Positions 7,451-13,879 of a stretch of 14,617 nucleotides of DNA are shown here, in pieces. Origin of the DNA: Methanobacteriaceae archaeon (GTDB taxonomy: Archaea; Methanobacteriota; Methanobacteria; Methanobacteriales; Methanobacteriaceae); the NCBI GenBank assembly GCA_900769095.1, contig CAAGFH010000262.1:1-14617 (forward strand), read 5' to 3'. The position numbers and the translations under genes are program-made. Every line of letters starts with the position of its first letter. Position 1 is the stretch's first letter. The notes under the pieces are model-generated. The model had not been told where the DNA came from, searched no databases, and saw only the letters and a program-made list of their open reading frames with translations.

Positions 7451-7489
7451 AGCCATATCAATTCATAAAAACCCCGGAATTGATTGGCT
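7451..7489 (-). other. 13-pair stem-loop after eL32
   Basis: AGCCAATCAATTC (7477-7489 read on the minus strand) pairs with GAATTGATATGGCT (7451-7464), 13 pairs with one bulged base at 7456. The 12-base loop is CGGGGTTTTTAT. It begins 12 bases after the eL32 stop and is the most stable-looking fold in any gap here by pair count with GC at both ends. Confidence 0.6.
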
Positions 7490-7501
7490 TGTAATTATGA
7501 T

Positions 7502-7831
7502 TTATTTATTTAAAACTTTAATACCAAGTTCTAATGCTTTAGCAAGCATTAAATCTTTTTTCCTTTTCCCGATAGAAGCACTTATTCTTGCAGCTTCGGT
7601 AGCTGGGTCTAAGTCTTCTAATTCTTGCATATTGTGAACAAGAACATCTTTGAATCCGGAAGGGTGTAAATCCCTAATTGCTCTAGGGGTTCTGTAACCG
7701 ATTGCAGGCATATCAGGTTTACCTGCTTCGTATCTTCTCATTTTACTGGTTTTACCTCTAGGGCGTCTCCATTTGATTCCAAGTTTTTTATAACGAGCAT
7801 ATTCTTGTCTTTTAAATCTTTTATTAGCCAT
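7502..7831 (-). CDS. rpl32e: Large subunit ribosomal protein eL32 (L32e)
   Basis: eL32 is shared by archaea and eukaryotes and binds 23S rRNA on the solvent side. The 109-residue protein starts MANKRFKRQEYARYKKLG, then has the diagnostic WRRPRGKTSKMRRYEAGKP and MPAIGYRTPRAIRDLHPSG blocks (about 21-58). There is no room for a longer N-terminus because rpl6 ends 14 bases upstream, and GGTGAT is four bases from the ATG. The C-terminal segment (ARISASIGKRKKDLMLAKALELGIKVLNK) shows the usual helix. Its TAA is followed by the largest gene-free gap in the window, with a stem-loop beginning 12 bases later. Confidence 0.96.
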   Translation of the reverse strand: MANKRFKRQEYARYKKLGIKWRRPRGKTSKMRRYEAGKPDMPAIGYRTPRAIRDLHPSGFKDVLVHNMQELEDLDPATEAARISASIGKRKKDLMLAKALELGIKVLNK

Positions 7832-7845
7832 TTAAATCACCGAAT

Positions 7846-8382
7846 TTATTCCCTGCTAATTAAATATATTCCGTCTTGGAATACTCTAGGATCTCTTCCT
7901 TTAATTTTAGTTGCTTGTTCTAAGTTAGCCATAGTTTGACCAACATGTTCCTTATTAATACCAGTAATTGTTACTGCGTCACCTTTAACAGACACTTTTG
8001 CAGAACCTACAACTTTTGCGGTTCTTGGGTGTCTTTCCCCGAGGAAGTTGTCAATTACAACAGTATCTTTTTGAACTTTTACAGTCATTGGAAAGTGAGC
8101 AAATACGATTTTCATGTGGTAAGTAAAACCATCAGTAACACCAGTAATCATATTGTTAATGTGTGCTCTAGTGGTTCCAATCATTGCTTTATCTTTCTTT
8201 TTTGGGAATGCTGTTTCTAAGATAACAACATCGTCTTCTTCTTTAATACTTACATTTGGGTAAGTAAATTTTCTGGAGTCTTCTCCATTAGGTCCTTTTA
8301 CAGAGACCTCATTATCGTTAATTATAACTTCAACGCCTTCAGGGATTGCAATTTCTTCCCTTATAGCTGCAGCTACTACCAT
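7846..8382 (-). CDS. rpl6: Large subunit ribosomal protein uL6 (L6)
   Basis: uL6 lies at the base of the L7/L12 stalk near the sarcin-ricin loop and the factor-binding site. Two repeated alpha/beta domains are expected; the N-terminal one begins IPEGVEVIINDNEVSVKGPNG (about 13-33), and the second includes VQKDTVVIDNFLGERHPRTAKVVG with the conserved FLGE-R motif. The C-terminus has INKEHVGQTMANLEQATKIKGRDPRVFQDGIY, typical of archaeal and eukaryotic L6/L9. The 178-residue length is normal. ATG at 8382 is three bases after GGTGAT. Fourteen bases separate its stop from the eL32 start. Confidence 0.97.
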   Translation of the reverse strand: MVVAAAIREEIAIPEGVEVIINDNEVSVKGPNGEDSRKFTYPNVSIKEEDDVVILETAFPKKKDKAMIGTTRAHINNMITGVTDGFTYHMKIVFAHFPMTVKVQKDTVVIDNFLGERHPRTAKVVGSAKVSVKGDAVTITGINKEHVGQTMANLEQATKIKGRDPRVFQDGIYLISRE

Positions 8383-8390
8383 TTTATCAC

Positions 8391-8783
8391 CTAATACATG
8401 TAAGCCAACAAACGTCCACCAATTCCTCTTTCTTTAGCCTCGTAGTGAGTCATAATTCCTTGAGGAGTAGTAACGATTAAAATACCAAAGTTTTTAGCTG
8501 GCAAATATCTTTTTTCAAATTTTTCAAATTCATCTTTCTTAACAGCATGACGAGGTTTGATAACACCACATTTGTTAATGTTACCGATTAATTCAACAGT
8601 GAATTTACCTGCCCTATTGTCATCAACATATTCAAAATTACCAATATAATTCTCTTTTTGCATAGTGCTTAAAACTTGTCCAATTAATTTGGAAGCAGGA
8701 GAAATAACACAAGAACCGTTTACTTGTAATTCGTTATTTCTGATATTAGTTAAAGCATCAGCAAGAGGATCCATAAGACTCAT
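8391..8783 (-). CDS. rps8: Small subunit ribosomal protein uS8 (S8)
   Basis: uS8 binds the central domain of 16S rRNA early in 30S assembly; in bacteria the homologue also represses its own operon. The 130 residues start [18 protein letters not shown], the conserved N-terminal helix, and end with a [26 protein letters not shown] segment containing the characteristic GIMTH and GGRLLAY patterns. The ATG at 8783 has AGAGGT overlapping the rps14 stop. The TAG stop sits next to AGGTGAT of rpl6, eight bases before that gene. No mimic of the bacterial S8 repressor site was identified by eye. Confidence 0.97.
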   Translation of the reverse strand: MSLMDPLADALTNIRNNELQVNGSCVISPASKLIGQVLSTMQKENYIGNFEYVDDNRAGKFTVELIGNINKCGVIKPRHAVKKDEFEKFEKRYLPAKNFGILIVTTPQGIMTHYEAKERGIGGRLLAYMY

Positions 8784-8794
8784 AGTAATTACCT

Positions 8795-8938
8795 CTAATT
8801 ATATTTTTTAAATCCAATTTTAGGAGCAATTTCCCTAAAACATTGTCTGCATAAGTTTAATCCATATCTACTAATCATAGCAGAGTGGTCTCCACAACGA
8901 CTACATTTTTTAGCAGCTTTTCCGTATTTTCTTGGCAA
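8795..8938 (-). CDS. rps14: Small subunit ribosomal protein uS14 (S14), zinc-binding, TTG start
   Basis: This 47-codon gene fills the gap between rpl5 and rps8. It translates to a protein beginning [16 protein letters not shown] and ending [15 protein letters not shown]. Cys12, Cys15, Cys30 and Cys33 form the C-x2-C, C-x2-C zinc ribbon of the short archaeal uS14, which packs in the 30S head beside uS3 and uS10. The start is TTG at 8938, three bases after GGTGAT; between it and the in-frame TAA of rpl5 there is no ATG or GTG, so no better start exists. The stop is TAG at 8795-8797, and the AGAGGT site of rps8 begins within it. Confidence 0.96.
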   Translation of the reverse strand: MPRKYGKAAKKCSRCGDHSAMISRYGLNLCRQCFREIAPKIGFKKYN

Positions 8939-8947
8939 AATATCACC

Positions 8948-9460
8948 TTATTCAGTTACGTAGTTAACTTTAAAGTTTTCTTCCATAAATTTCATAGTTT
9001 CTTCTTTAGAAATTCTATGTTTTTGAGGAACTTTCTTTTGTTGGATTTTTCTTTTAGATATTCTGTAACCTGGTTTTTCAAAAGTAACAGAAACATTCAT
9101 ACCAAAAATACCGATATCTGGATTATATCTCATACCTGGAATATCAATATGTTCTTTAATACCAAAAGAAAGGTTTCCTTGTGCATCAAATTGAGTAGGT
9201 TTAATATTTCTACTAATACCTTCTAATACCATATCAATAGCTTTGTCTGCTTTTTCTCCACGTAAAGTTAATTTACATGCGATTGGTTGTTTTTTCCTAA
9301 TTCCCCATTCTGGGTTAGTAACTTTGGAAAAAGTTTTAACAGGAGTTTGTTCGAACATACTTTCTAAGAGATTAATAGCACGAGATAATTTTTCACCTGC
9401 TTCACCAACACCAATACTTACAGTAGCTTTTTCTATACGTACTTCATTCATTGGGTTCAT
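8948..9460 (-). CDS. rpl5: Large subunit ribosomal protein uL5 (L5)
   Basis: uL5 binds 5S rRNA together with uL18 and forms part of the central protuberance; it also contacts the P-site tRNA. The 170 residues match archaeal length. Visible family features include [20 protein letters not shown] (about 9-28), the [22 protein letters not shown] block and [29 protein letters not shown] further on. The first ATG (9460) is chosen over the one at residue 4 because GGAGGT is seven bases ahead of it. The gene overlaps rps4e by four bases and ends with TAA ten bases upstream of the TTG-started rps14, in the same frame. Confidence 0.97.
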   Translation of the reverse strand: MNPMNEVRIEKATVSIGVGEAGEKLSRAINLLESMFEQTPVKTFSKVTNPEWGIRKKQPIACKLTLRGEKADKAIDMVLEGISRNIKPTQFDAQGNLSFGIKEHIDIPGMRYNPDIGIFGMNVSVTFEKPGYRISKRKIQQKKVPQKHRISKEETMKFMEENFKVNYVTE

Positions 9461-10185
9461 TTATTAACCTCCAATAAATCGATTACTGGTGCATCAGTAC
9501 CAACTACAAATGCATAGTCTTTTAAAGTTAAGAATTCATCTTTGGAACTATTTTCAATAATAATAGTGTTTGGATTAGTTGATTTGTTTTCAATGATTTC
9601 AGAAACGGTACCTAATTCACCGGTGTGTTTACCACCAGTAACAAGAACGGTAGCTCCTACTTCTAAAGGATATACTTCAACAATTTCTTGTTCAGGTACT
9701 TTTAAACAAATTACATCTCCAACAGAGTAAGCATCTTCTTCAATGATAACGTTTTTACCATCGTGAAGGTTTAATTGAGTTTTTCCACCTTTAATAGTGG
9801 TTTTGTTAACAATTTTAGATAATTTAGCACTACTATCTTCGATTAATTTTAATTGTAATCTTGCTTTCCTATCTAAAAGAACTCTATAAGATTCTCCAGT
9901 TTTAGGAATGTTTAAAACATCCATGAATCCTACTGGGAATTTATAATCTTTAACGACAATTCCGTTTACTAAAATGTTACCAGAGTTGATAATTCTTTTT
10001 GCTTCTCTAGCATTATCAGCTAATTTTAAAACATCTCTAATAACTAAAGTTAATGGAATAGAATCATTAATGGAGTGAGAACCTGCGGAAGGTTTTACAG
10101 TCCAAGTATCTTCTTTAGGATGAATAGGCCAAGATTTTGGTGCTTTGTATCTTTTAAGATGTTTTCTAGATCCCATTTTAGCCAT
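9457..10185 (-). CDS. rps4e: Small subunit ribosomal protein eS4 (S4e)
   Basis: eS4 is a 30S protein found in archaea and eukaryotes but not bacteria. Its 242 residues show the expected order: a basic N-terminal segment ([22 protein letters not shown]), an S4-like RNA-binding domain around 43-105 ([20 protein letters not shown], then NSGNILVNG), a central domain with [12 protein letters not shown] near 132, and a C-terminal KOW motif at about 176-195 ([18 protein letters not shown]). ATG at 10185 has GGAGAT seven bases upstream; an inner ATG at residue 4 fits worse. The TGA stop overlaps the rpl5 ATG by four bases (ATGA), with GGAGGT for rpl5 just before. Confidence 0.97.
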   Translation of the reverse strand: MAKMGSRKHLKRYKAPKSWPIHPKEDTWTVKPSAGSHSINDSIPLTLVIRDVLKLADNAREAKRIINSGNILVNGIVVKDYKFPVGFMDVLNIPKTGESYRVLLDRKARLQLKLIEDSSAKLSKIVNKTTIKGGKTQLNLHDGKNVIIEEDAYSVGDVICLKVPEQEIVEVYPLEVGATVLVTGGKHTGELGTVSEIIENKSTNPNTIIIENSSKDEFLTLKDYAFVVGTDAPVIDLLEVNK

Positions 10186-10186
10186 A

Positions 10187-10537
10187 TTAATTATCTCCTT
10201 TATTTTTAATTCTTCTATCGTCTTTTAAATCTGCATCAATAATTACTAAGTTAGATGGATCAACTGGAAGGAAAGTAGCAGTTCCATCAGGTTTAGATAA
10301 AGTAACTTCTTCAATAGTAACTTTGTAAGAAGTGTAATCTACAGTAAGAACTTCGCCTTCATGTCCTTTAAAGTCACCACGTACAACTCTAACTTTGTCT
10401 CCGGTTTTGAGAGGTAAAGATTTTTTACCAACTTTTTCCCTTAAATCTTTACTTACGGATGCACTTAAGTATTTACCACGTGCGTGAGCAGGAGCAGTAT
10501 AACGAGCTTTTCTTTGTTTTCTTGGTTGAATTGACAT
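10187..10537 (-). CDS. rpl24: Large subunit ribosomal protein uL24 (L24)
   Basis: uL24 is an early assembly protein that binds 23S rRNA and sits by the exit tunnel. The KOW motif is visible at about residues 43-67 ([19 protein letters not shown]), preceded by a basic N-terminal arm ([22 protein letters not shown]) typical of the archaeal/eukaryotic form. I use ATG 10537 (116 residues). An in-frame GTG at 10546 would add three residues, but that GTG is part of the AGGTGA Shine-Dalgarno itself, which is spaced five bases from the ATG. The stop is one base away from the rps4e ATG, with GGAGAT for rps4e in the last codons. Confidence 0.96.
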   Translation of the reverse strand: MSIQPRKQRKARYTAPAHARGKYLSASVSKDLREKVGKKSLPLKTGDKVRVVRGDFKGHEGEVLTVDYTSYKVTIEEVTLSKPDGTATFLPVDPSNLVIIDADLKDDRRIKNKGDN

Positions 10538-10546
10538 ATTTTTCAC

Positions 10547-10945
10547 CTATACTAAAATATTAGCCGCACTACCAACACTAGGCCATCTGTCAGCTGCTTC
10601 TTTAGCAACAGGTCCTCTGATTTCGGATCCTTTTAAAACTCCTTCTGGAGTAATAATAACAGCAGCGTTATCTTCAAATTTAACACGAAGACCATCAGCA
10701 CGTCTATATTCCTTTTTTTGTCTAACTACAACTGCGTTGACAACTTCTCTTCTCATGTCAGCAGTTCCTTTTTTAACAGAAGCAACAACTAAATCTCCAA
10801 CACCAGCAACGTCGAGTCTTCTTCTTACACCTTTGAATCCTTTTACGGAAATGATTTCGATTTCACGAGCACCAGTATTATCAACACATTGGAGAGTTGC
10901 TCCAATTGGTAATGCTTTAGTTACACTTGAGGTTAATGGTTTCAT
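10547..10945 (-). CDS. rpl14: Large subunit ribosomal protein uL14 (L14)
   Basis: uL14 is a five-stranded barrel at the subunit interface; it contacts 16S rRNA and is the site bound by anti-association factors such as aIF6. All 132 residues look canonical: [19 protein letters not shown] (about 18-36), then a [20 protein letters not shown] block, and the signature [21 protein letters not shown] near the end. ATG at 10945, with GGAGAG upstream inside rps17. Its TAG stop abuts the AGGTGA sequence that serves rpl24, so a GTG in that sequence can look like an rpl24 start (see that entry). Confidence 0.97.
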   Translation of the reverse strand: MKPLTSSVTKALPIGATLQCVDNTGAREIEIISVKGFKGVRRRLDVAGVGDLVVASVKKGTADMRREVVNAVVVRQKKEYRRADGLRVKFEDNAAVIITPEGVLKGSEIRGPVAKEAADRWPSVGSAANILV

Positions 10946-10950
10946 AATAT

Positions 10951-11268
10951 TTACTCTCCTTTAACTTCAACTAAAACAAAATGTTTAGTTTTACTTAATG
11001 GTCTACATTCTGCAACTTTTACAGAATCACCAACGTTCACATTTAAGCAATCTGGTTTGTGAACATTGATTTTAGATTTCCTTTTTTCATATCTTTCATA
11101 TTTTTTAATGAATTTATAGTAACTACGTTCAACACTAATAGTCCTTTCTGCTTTGTTACTGACAACAACACCTTCGAGAACTTGTCCTCTTACAGATAAA
11201 GTTCCGTGGAAAGGGCAATTAGGATCATTACATGTAGTTTCTGGTTCTTGAACGTTAAGCCCAACCAT
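10951..11268 (-). CDS. rps17: Small subunit ribosomal protein uS17 (S17)
   Basis: uS17 is a primary 16S rRNA-binding protein with an OB fold in the body of the 30S subunit. The 105 residues match archaeal/eukaryotic S17, which is longer at the N-terminus than the bacterial form. The N-terminal extension carries Cys13, Cys18 and His21 ([10 protein letters not shown]), a feature of the archaeal type. The OB core follows: [21 protein letters not shown] (about 27-47), the basic [16 protein letters not shown] stretch and [18 protein letters not shown] at the end. The ATG at 11268 has GGTGAT three bases upstream. Five bases separate it from rpl14, whose GGAGAG site overlaps the final codons. Confidence 0.97.
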   Translation of the reverse strand: MVGLNVQEPETTCNDPNCPFHGTLSVRGQVLEGVVVSNKAERTISVERSYYKFIKKYERYEKRKSKINVHKPDCLNVNVGDSVKVAECRPLSKTKHFVLVEVKGE

Positions 11269-11279
11269 ATTATCACCAT

Positions 11280-11558
11280 TTATATTTTTTTAAATCTTTT
11301 TTTTATTCTATCTTCAGGACGAATAGACAAAATGTTACCATTAATTTCAACTTTTTCCCCGTTAGGAAGTTCAAATACGAAAAATGTTCCTTTCTTAGGA
11401 ATCACTTTTTCGCTATTGTCTTCTTTTTCAATATTAATGGTATTTTTTGTCTCATCAATAACTGTTCCTTTTAAATTAAGAGAAGGATTCTTCTCGTTTA
11501 CAGCATGAACCTTTAATCCGATGAATTCATGATGTACCAAGTTATTTGAAGTAATCAT
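11280..11558 (-). CDS. rnp1: Ribonuclease P protein component 1 (Rpp29/Pop4)
   Basis: This subunit of archaeal RNase P pairs with Rpp21 to help the catalytic RNA cleave 5' leaders from pre-tRNA. The short Sm-like barrel is recognisable from [14 protein letters not shown] near the N-terminus, [16 protein letters not shown] in the middle and the [20 protein letters not shown] block. I place the start at ATG 11558 (92 residues, beginning MITSNNL) rather than the ATG at 11567: the upstream ATG has no usable Shine-Dalgarno, while the inner one is preceded by AGATGAT four bases away, close to the GGTGAT sites used by neighbours, and archaeal relatives commonly begin MIT. The stop is 11 bases before rps17, whose GGTGAT lies in that gap. 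Confidence 0.93.
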   Translation of the reverse strand: MITSNNLVHHEFIGLKVHAVNEKNPSLNLKGTVIDETKNTINIEKEDNSEKVIPKKGTFFVFELPNGEKVEINGNILSIRPEDRIKKRFKKI

Positions 11559-11567
11559 TCCAATCAT

Positions 11568-11641
11568 CTCTTAATATAACATTTACAATAAATTATGCAG
11601 AATTACAATAATTTAATTGAAAAACATATCGAATAGATGAA
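11568..11641 (-). other. AT-rich gap between the SUI1 gene and rnp1
   Basis: This gap is about 74 bases (83 with the inner rnp1 start), large for this operon. An AT-only inverted repeat, TAAATTAT and ATAATTTA (11589-11596, 11608-11615, 11-base loop), is present but weak. There is no clear TATA box, and I cannot say whether it holds a promoter. Confidence 0.3.
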
Positions 11642-11980
11642 TTATCTCCTTTTCTTATTATTTTTCTTAGATTCACGAATTTCGATAGTATCTGATGAGA
11701 AACCTAAGTCAGATAAAACTTTTTTAACCTTAACTTTGTGGTCACCTTGAAGTTCTATTTGACCATTTTTAGCAGTACCTCCGCAAGCACATTTTGCTTT
11801 GAGAGTTTTTGTGAGTTCTCTTATATCGATATCATGTTCATCTATACCTTCGATAATAGTCATGAGTTTCCCAAATCTTCTTCTGACAGTAAACACTTTT
11901 AAAGATTGAACTTCACGTGCAATTTCTTCACAAACACAAAGTTCCTCAGGAAGCCCACATACATCACAAATTTTTGACAT
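11642..11980 (-). CDS. Translation initiation factor aIF1 (SUI1 family)
   Basis: The archaeal SUI1/eIF1 homologue binds near the P site of the 30S subunit and enforces correct start-codon choice. The SUI1 domain covers about residues 25-105, with VRRRFGKLMTIIEGID and the core pattern KCACGGTAKNG followed by IELQGDHK. The N-terminus has four cysteines (5, 8, 15, 17) in a C-x2-C-x6-C-x-C arrangement, a probable zinc knuckle seen in many archaeal members. The 112 residues end in a very basic tail (KKNNKKRR). Placement between uL29 and RNase P protein 1 is conserved in methanogens to my knowledge. The ATG follows the rpl29 stop with no gap, and GGAGAA sits in the last rpl29 codons. It is followed by a 74-83 base AT-rich gap. 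Confidence 0.95.
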   Translation of the reverse strand: MSKICDVCGLPEELCVCEEIAREVQSLKVFTVRRRFGKLMTIIEGIDEHDIDIRELTKTLKAKCACGGTAKNGQIELQGDHKVKVKKVLSDLGFSSDTIEIRESKKNNKKRR

Positions 11981-12187
11981 TTAATTCTCCTTTTGTTTTT
12001 CATTCATTATTGTAAGAACACGAGCAATAGTTCTTTTTAATTCTCTGATTTTTCCAGGGTTTTCATTTACCCCAGCAGCTGCACTTTTAGAAATGTTTTT
12101 GGATAATTCAGCTCTGAGTTCAACTAATTTGTCTTGAATCTCATCGACTTCCATGTCCCAAATTTCTTTACTTCTTAAAATCGCCAT
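11981..12187 (-). CDS. rpl29: Large subunit ribosomal protein uL29 (L29)
   Basis: uL29 is a small helical hairpin protein next to the exit tunnel, with uL23, where nascent-chain factors such as the signal recognition particle dock. The 68 residues include the family pattern: an N-terminal helix with LRSKEIWDM and a second helix with PGKIRELKRTIARVLTIM (about 44-61). The ATG at 12187 has only a weak GGA upstream (TTGGAACA), in contrast to the strong sites of most neighbours, so translation may rely on ribosomes coming from rps3 or on melting of the hairpin in the gap. Its TAA directly abuts the ATG of the SUI1 gene. Confidence 0.95.
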   Translation of the reverse strand: MAILRSKEIWDMEVDEIQDKLVELRAELSKNISKSAAAGVNENPGKIRELKRTIARVLTIMNEKQKEN

Positions 12188-12204
12188 TGTTCCAACTCTT
12201 TTAA

Positions 12205-12230
12205 GATAATTAAATTAAAATTTAACTATC
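12205..12230 (-). other. Hairpin over the rps3 stop codon
   Basis: On the transcribed strand GATAGTTAAATT pairs with AATTTAATTATC: 12 consecutive pairs counting one G-U, arms 12219-12230 and 12205-12216, with two bases between the arms (a four-base loop in practice). The rps3 stop (12222-12224) is inside the 5' arm. No T-run follows (TTAAAAGAG), so it is not a plain terminator. It precedes rpl29, which has a poor binding site, and might influence its translation. Confidence 0.5.
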
Positions 12231-12977
12231 GTCTTCCTCTACATCTTCAGTAGATTCTTCTTCAACAACTTCTTCTAATTCGTCGAGATCTTCAACTTCT
12301 TCAATGATTTCTTCTTCGATGATTTCTTCGGTTTCAACATCGATTTCTTCTTCAATGACATCACCATCTTCTTCGATGATCATTTTAGGAGGAAGAATTT
12401 CAACGGAATCAGGTAATACAGTTTCTGGAGGCATGATTCTTACATAAATACCTAATACACCTGGTTTTAATTGAGCAGTAGCGAAACCTTCTTCTACTAA
12501 TCTGATGGAAGGTTCTCCACATTTTTTGATGTATCCTTCAACAAATTTAGCTACAGCAGATCTAGAACCTCTGATTTTACCAGAAATAGTTACTTCTACA
12601 CCTTGAGCTCCTGCACCCATAATTCTACGAATGGTTGAGTAAGCAACTCTTCTGAAGTGCATTCCTCTTTGTAACATGTTGGATATTTTGTAAGCCATGA
12701 TTTTAGGGTTAAGTTCTGGAACTTCTACTTCTTTAACTTCGATTTGAGGGTTGTCTAAACCAAACTCGTTTTTAAGAGTGTTGGTAATAGCTCTTACGTT
12801 TTTTCCACCTCTACCGATAACCATACCAGGTCTTTCTGCGTAGACAACAACCATGGTACCTAAAGGAGTAATTTGAACGTCCATACCACCGTATCCAGCT
12901 CTTTCAAGTTCTTTTTCTAAGTATTCGTCAATTCTGGTTCTTCTAAGACCTTCTGTGACAAAATCTTTTTCTATCAT
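12222..12977 (-). CDS. rps3: Small subunit ribosomal protein uS3 (S3) with acidic C-terminal tail
   Basis: uS3 forms part of the mRNA entry channel in the 30S head. The N-terminal KH domain is clear, with GRGG at residues 55-58 in the VIGRGG context. The C-terminal uS3 domain spans roughly 90-185 (for example RGMHFRRVAY and GKIRGSRSA). From residue 201 to 251 the protein changes character: 31 of 51 residues are Asp or Glu and none is Lys or Arg, a long acidic tail after the rRNA-binding core. The start overlaps the rpl22 stop by one base. The DNA of the tail is GAA-rich and low in complexity but stays in frame to a TAA. That stop lies in the arm of a 12-pair hairpin that fills most of the 34-base gap to rpl29. 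Identity is certain; the role of the tail is unknown. Confidence 0.97.
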   Translation of the reverse strand: MIEKDFVTEGLRRTRIDEYLEKELERAGYGGMDVQITPLGTMVVVYAERPGMVIGRGGKNVRAITNTLKNEFGLDNPQIEVKEVEVPELNPKIMAYKISNMLQRGMHFRRVAYSTIRRIMGAGAQGVEVTISGKIRGSRSAVAKFVEGYIKKCGEPSIRLVEEGFATAQLKPGVLGIYVRIMPPETVLPDSVEILPPKMIIEEDGDVIEEEIDVETEEIIEEEIIEEVEDLDELEEVVEEESTEDVEEDDS

Positions 12978-13441
12978 TAGTTAGCCTCCTGTAAGACTAT
13001 TTGAATGTGGGTAGTTGGAGTGTTGAAAGGAGTCATTCTACCAAATGCTCTTGGTATGTATCCAGGAATTACAACACCTTTGTGACTAGAAATGTGTTCG
13101 ATGACTAATTTTTCGGTATCCATACCTTTGTATTCAGCGTTTGCTTCAGCATTTTCTAAAACTTTTAAAATTTGCTCAGCAGCTTTTACAGGGTATCTAC
13201 CAGAAGCCCATCCTTCGAGTCCTTTTCTGTGACCAACTTTTTTGTTGTGTCTTTTGAAAGGAACTGCTTTTTTCATTTCAATAACGTCTGCTAAGTAAGC
13301 TTTTGCTTTACCTACTTCCATTCCTCTGATTGCACTGCAAATCTCAACACTGTGTTTTGGAGAAATCTTAAGAGATTTTGCCATAGCACGTGCAGTTTTT
13401 GCTTCATCAACTTCTTTATTATAAGCATATTTGTTAGCCAT
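12977..13441 (-). CDS. rpl22: Large subunit ribosomal protein uL22 (L22)
   Basis: uL22 lines the polypeptide exit tunnel with its long beta-hairpin and binds several 23S rRNA domains. At 154 residues it has the usual archaeal length. Recognisable parts are an N-terminal region with [20 protein letters not shown] (about 21-40), a basic stretch around 60-75 ([14 protein letters not shown]) and a C-terminal strand ending [10 protein letters not shown] that contains the conserved [15 protein letters not shown] motif of the hairpin. ATG at 13441 is served by GGAGAT, 6 bases upstream. Its TAA stop overlaps the rps3 ATG by one base (TAATG), a classic coupling junction, with AGGAGG for rps3 inside the last codons of this gene. 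Confidence 0.97.
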   Translation of the reverse strand: MANKYAYNKEVDEAKTARAMAKSLKISPKHSVEICSAIRGMEVGKAKAYLADVIEMKKAVPFKRHNKKVGHRKGLEGWASGRYPVKAAEQILKVLENAEANAEYKGMDTEKLVIEHISSHKGVVIPGYIPRAFGRMTPFNTPTTHIQIVLQEAN

Positions 13442-13453
13442 GTTCTAATCTCC

Positions 13454-13864
13454 TTATTTAAGTGGTACAAACATGGATGATCTTGTAGCACCCATACCAG
13501 GGTCTCCGTGTTGAACTCTTTTTCTTGTTGGTGCGTATTCACCAAAGTAATGACCAATCATTTCTGGTGCAATAGTGACTTCAACAAAATTTTGACCATC
13601 ATAAATACCGAAAGTGGTTCCAACCATTTCAGGTATTACAATCATGTCTCTACAATGGGTCCTAATTACAACAGGACGACCATCTTTAGTTCCTTCTTTA
13701 TTTAACTTTCTCATTTTGTCCAAAACAATTTGTTGTCTTGGTAAGAATCCTCTTTTTAAAGATCTTCTTTGTCTTGCAGGGAATAATTCCATTACTTCTT
13801 CTAAAGACATTTGTTGAAGCTCTTCAAGAGTATAACCTTTGTATTTGAATATTTTTCTTGCCAA
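13454..13864 (-). CDS. rps19: Small subunit ribosomal protein uS19 (S19), TTG start
   Basis: uS19 sits in the head of the 30S subunit with uS13 and contacts the decoding side of the ribosome. The 136 residues match the longer archaeal/eukaryotic form. The C-terminal half carries the family signature ([17 protein letters not shown], then GATRSS) at about residues 102-131. The start is a TTG at 13864: going upstream in frame there is no ATG or GTG before the TAG stop of rpl2, and GAGGGTG sits about 5 bases ahead of the TTG. It is in the same reading frame as rpl2. It is followed 12 bases later by rpl22, whose GGAGAT site lies just after this gene's stop. The rare start may reduce initiation and make translation depend on the ribosome leaving rpl2; that part is inference. 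Confidence 0.97.
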   Translation of the reverse strand: MARKIFKYKGYTLEELQQMSLEEVMELFPARQRRSLKRGFLPRQQIVLDKMRKLNKEGTKDGRPVVIRTHCRDMIVIPEMVGTTFGIYDGQNFVEVTIAPEMIGHYFGEYAPTRKRVQHGDPGMGATRSSMFVPLK

Positions 13865-13879
13865 TGAAACACCCTCTAT

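Larger units (their letters stand above)
7372..7501 (-). promoter_or_regulatory. Spacer between eL32 and eL19 with two stem-loops
   Basis: This 130-base gap holds no open reading frame of note. It contains, in transcription order, a 13-pair stem-loop (7451-7489), an AT-rich stretch (7421-7450) in which TTTAAATT could serve as a weak TATA box, an 8-pair stem-loop (7403-7423), then GGAGGATT for eL19. No U-run follows the first stem. It could hold an internal promoter, a leader that regulates eL19-uL18-uS5, or an RNA processing site. Confidence 0.45.

Noticed and set aside
7461..7475. A start-stop mini frame (ATG AAT TGA) in the loop and arm of the spacer hairpin
   Set aside because: Two codons with no binding site are expected by chance in AT-rich DNA.
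7451..7489. Box C/D guide RNA in the eL32-eL19 spacer
   Set aside because: No RUGAUGA C box with a matching CUGA D box was found on the minus strand of the spacer.
10538..10546. GTG start for rpl24 giving three extra residues
   Set aside because: The GTG is part of the AGGTGA binding site; the ATG five bases further on is properly spaced.
11206..11508. Plus-strand open frames of 60-113 codons over rps17/rnp1, rpl5, rpl6, rpl14 and others
   Set aside because: They lie opposite well-supported ribosomal-protein genes, have Phe/Ser/Ile/Thr-rich products from reverse-complemented Lys/Glu/Asp codons, and lack Shine-Dalgarno sites; they are shadows.
11589..11615. Inverted repeat in the SUI1-rnp1 gap as a regulatory hairpin
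   Set aside because: The stem is eight A-T pairs with an 11-base loop, too weak and too likely by chance to be claimed.
13312..13557. An 81-codon open frame on the minus strand across the rps19-rpl22 junction
   Set aside because: It overlaps two certain genes in another frame, its product is unlike any family I know, and it has no own binding site.
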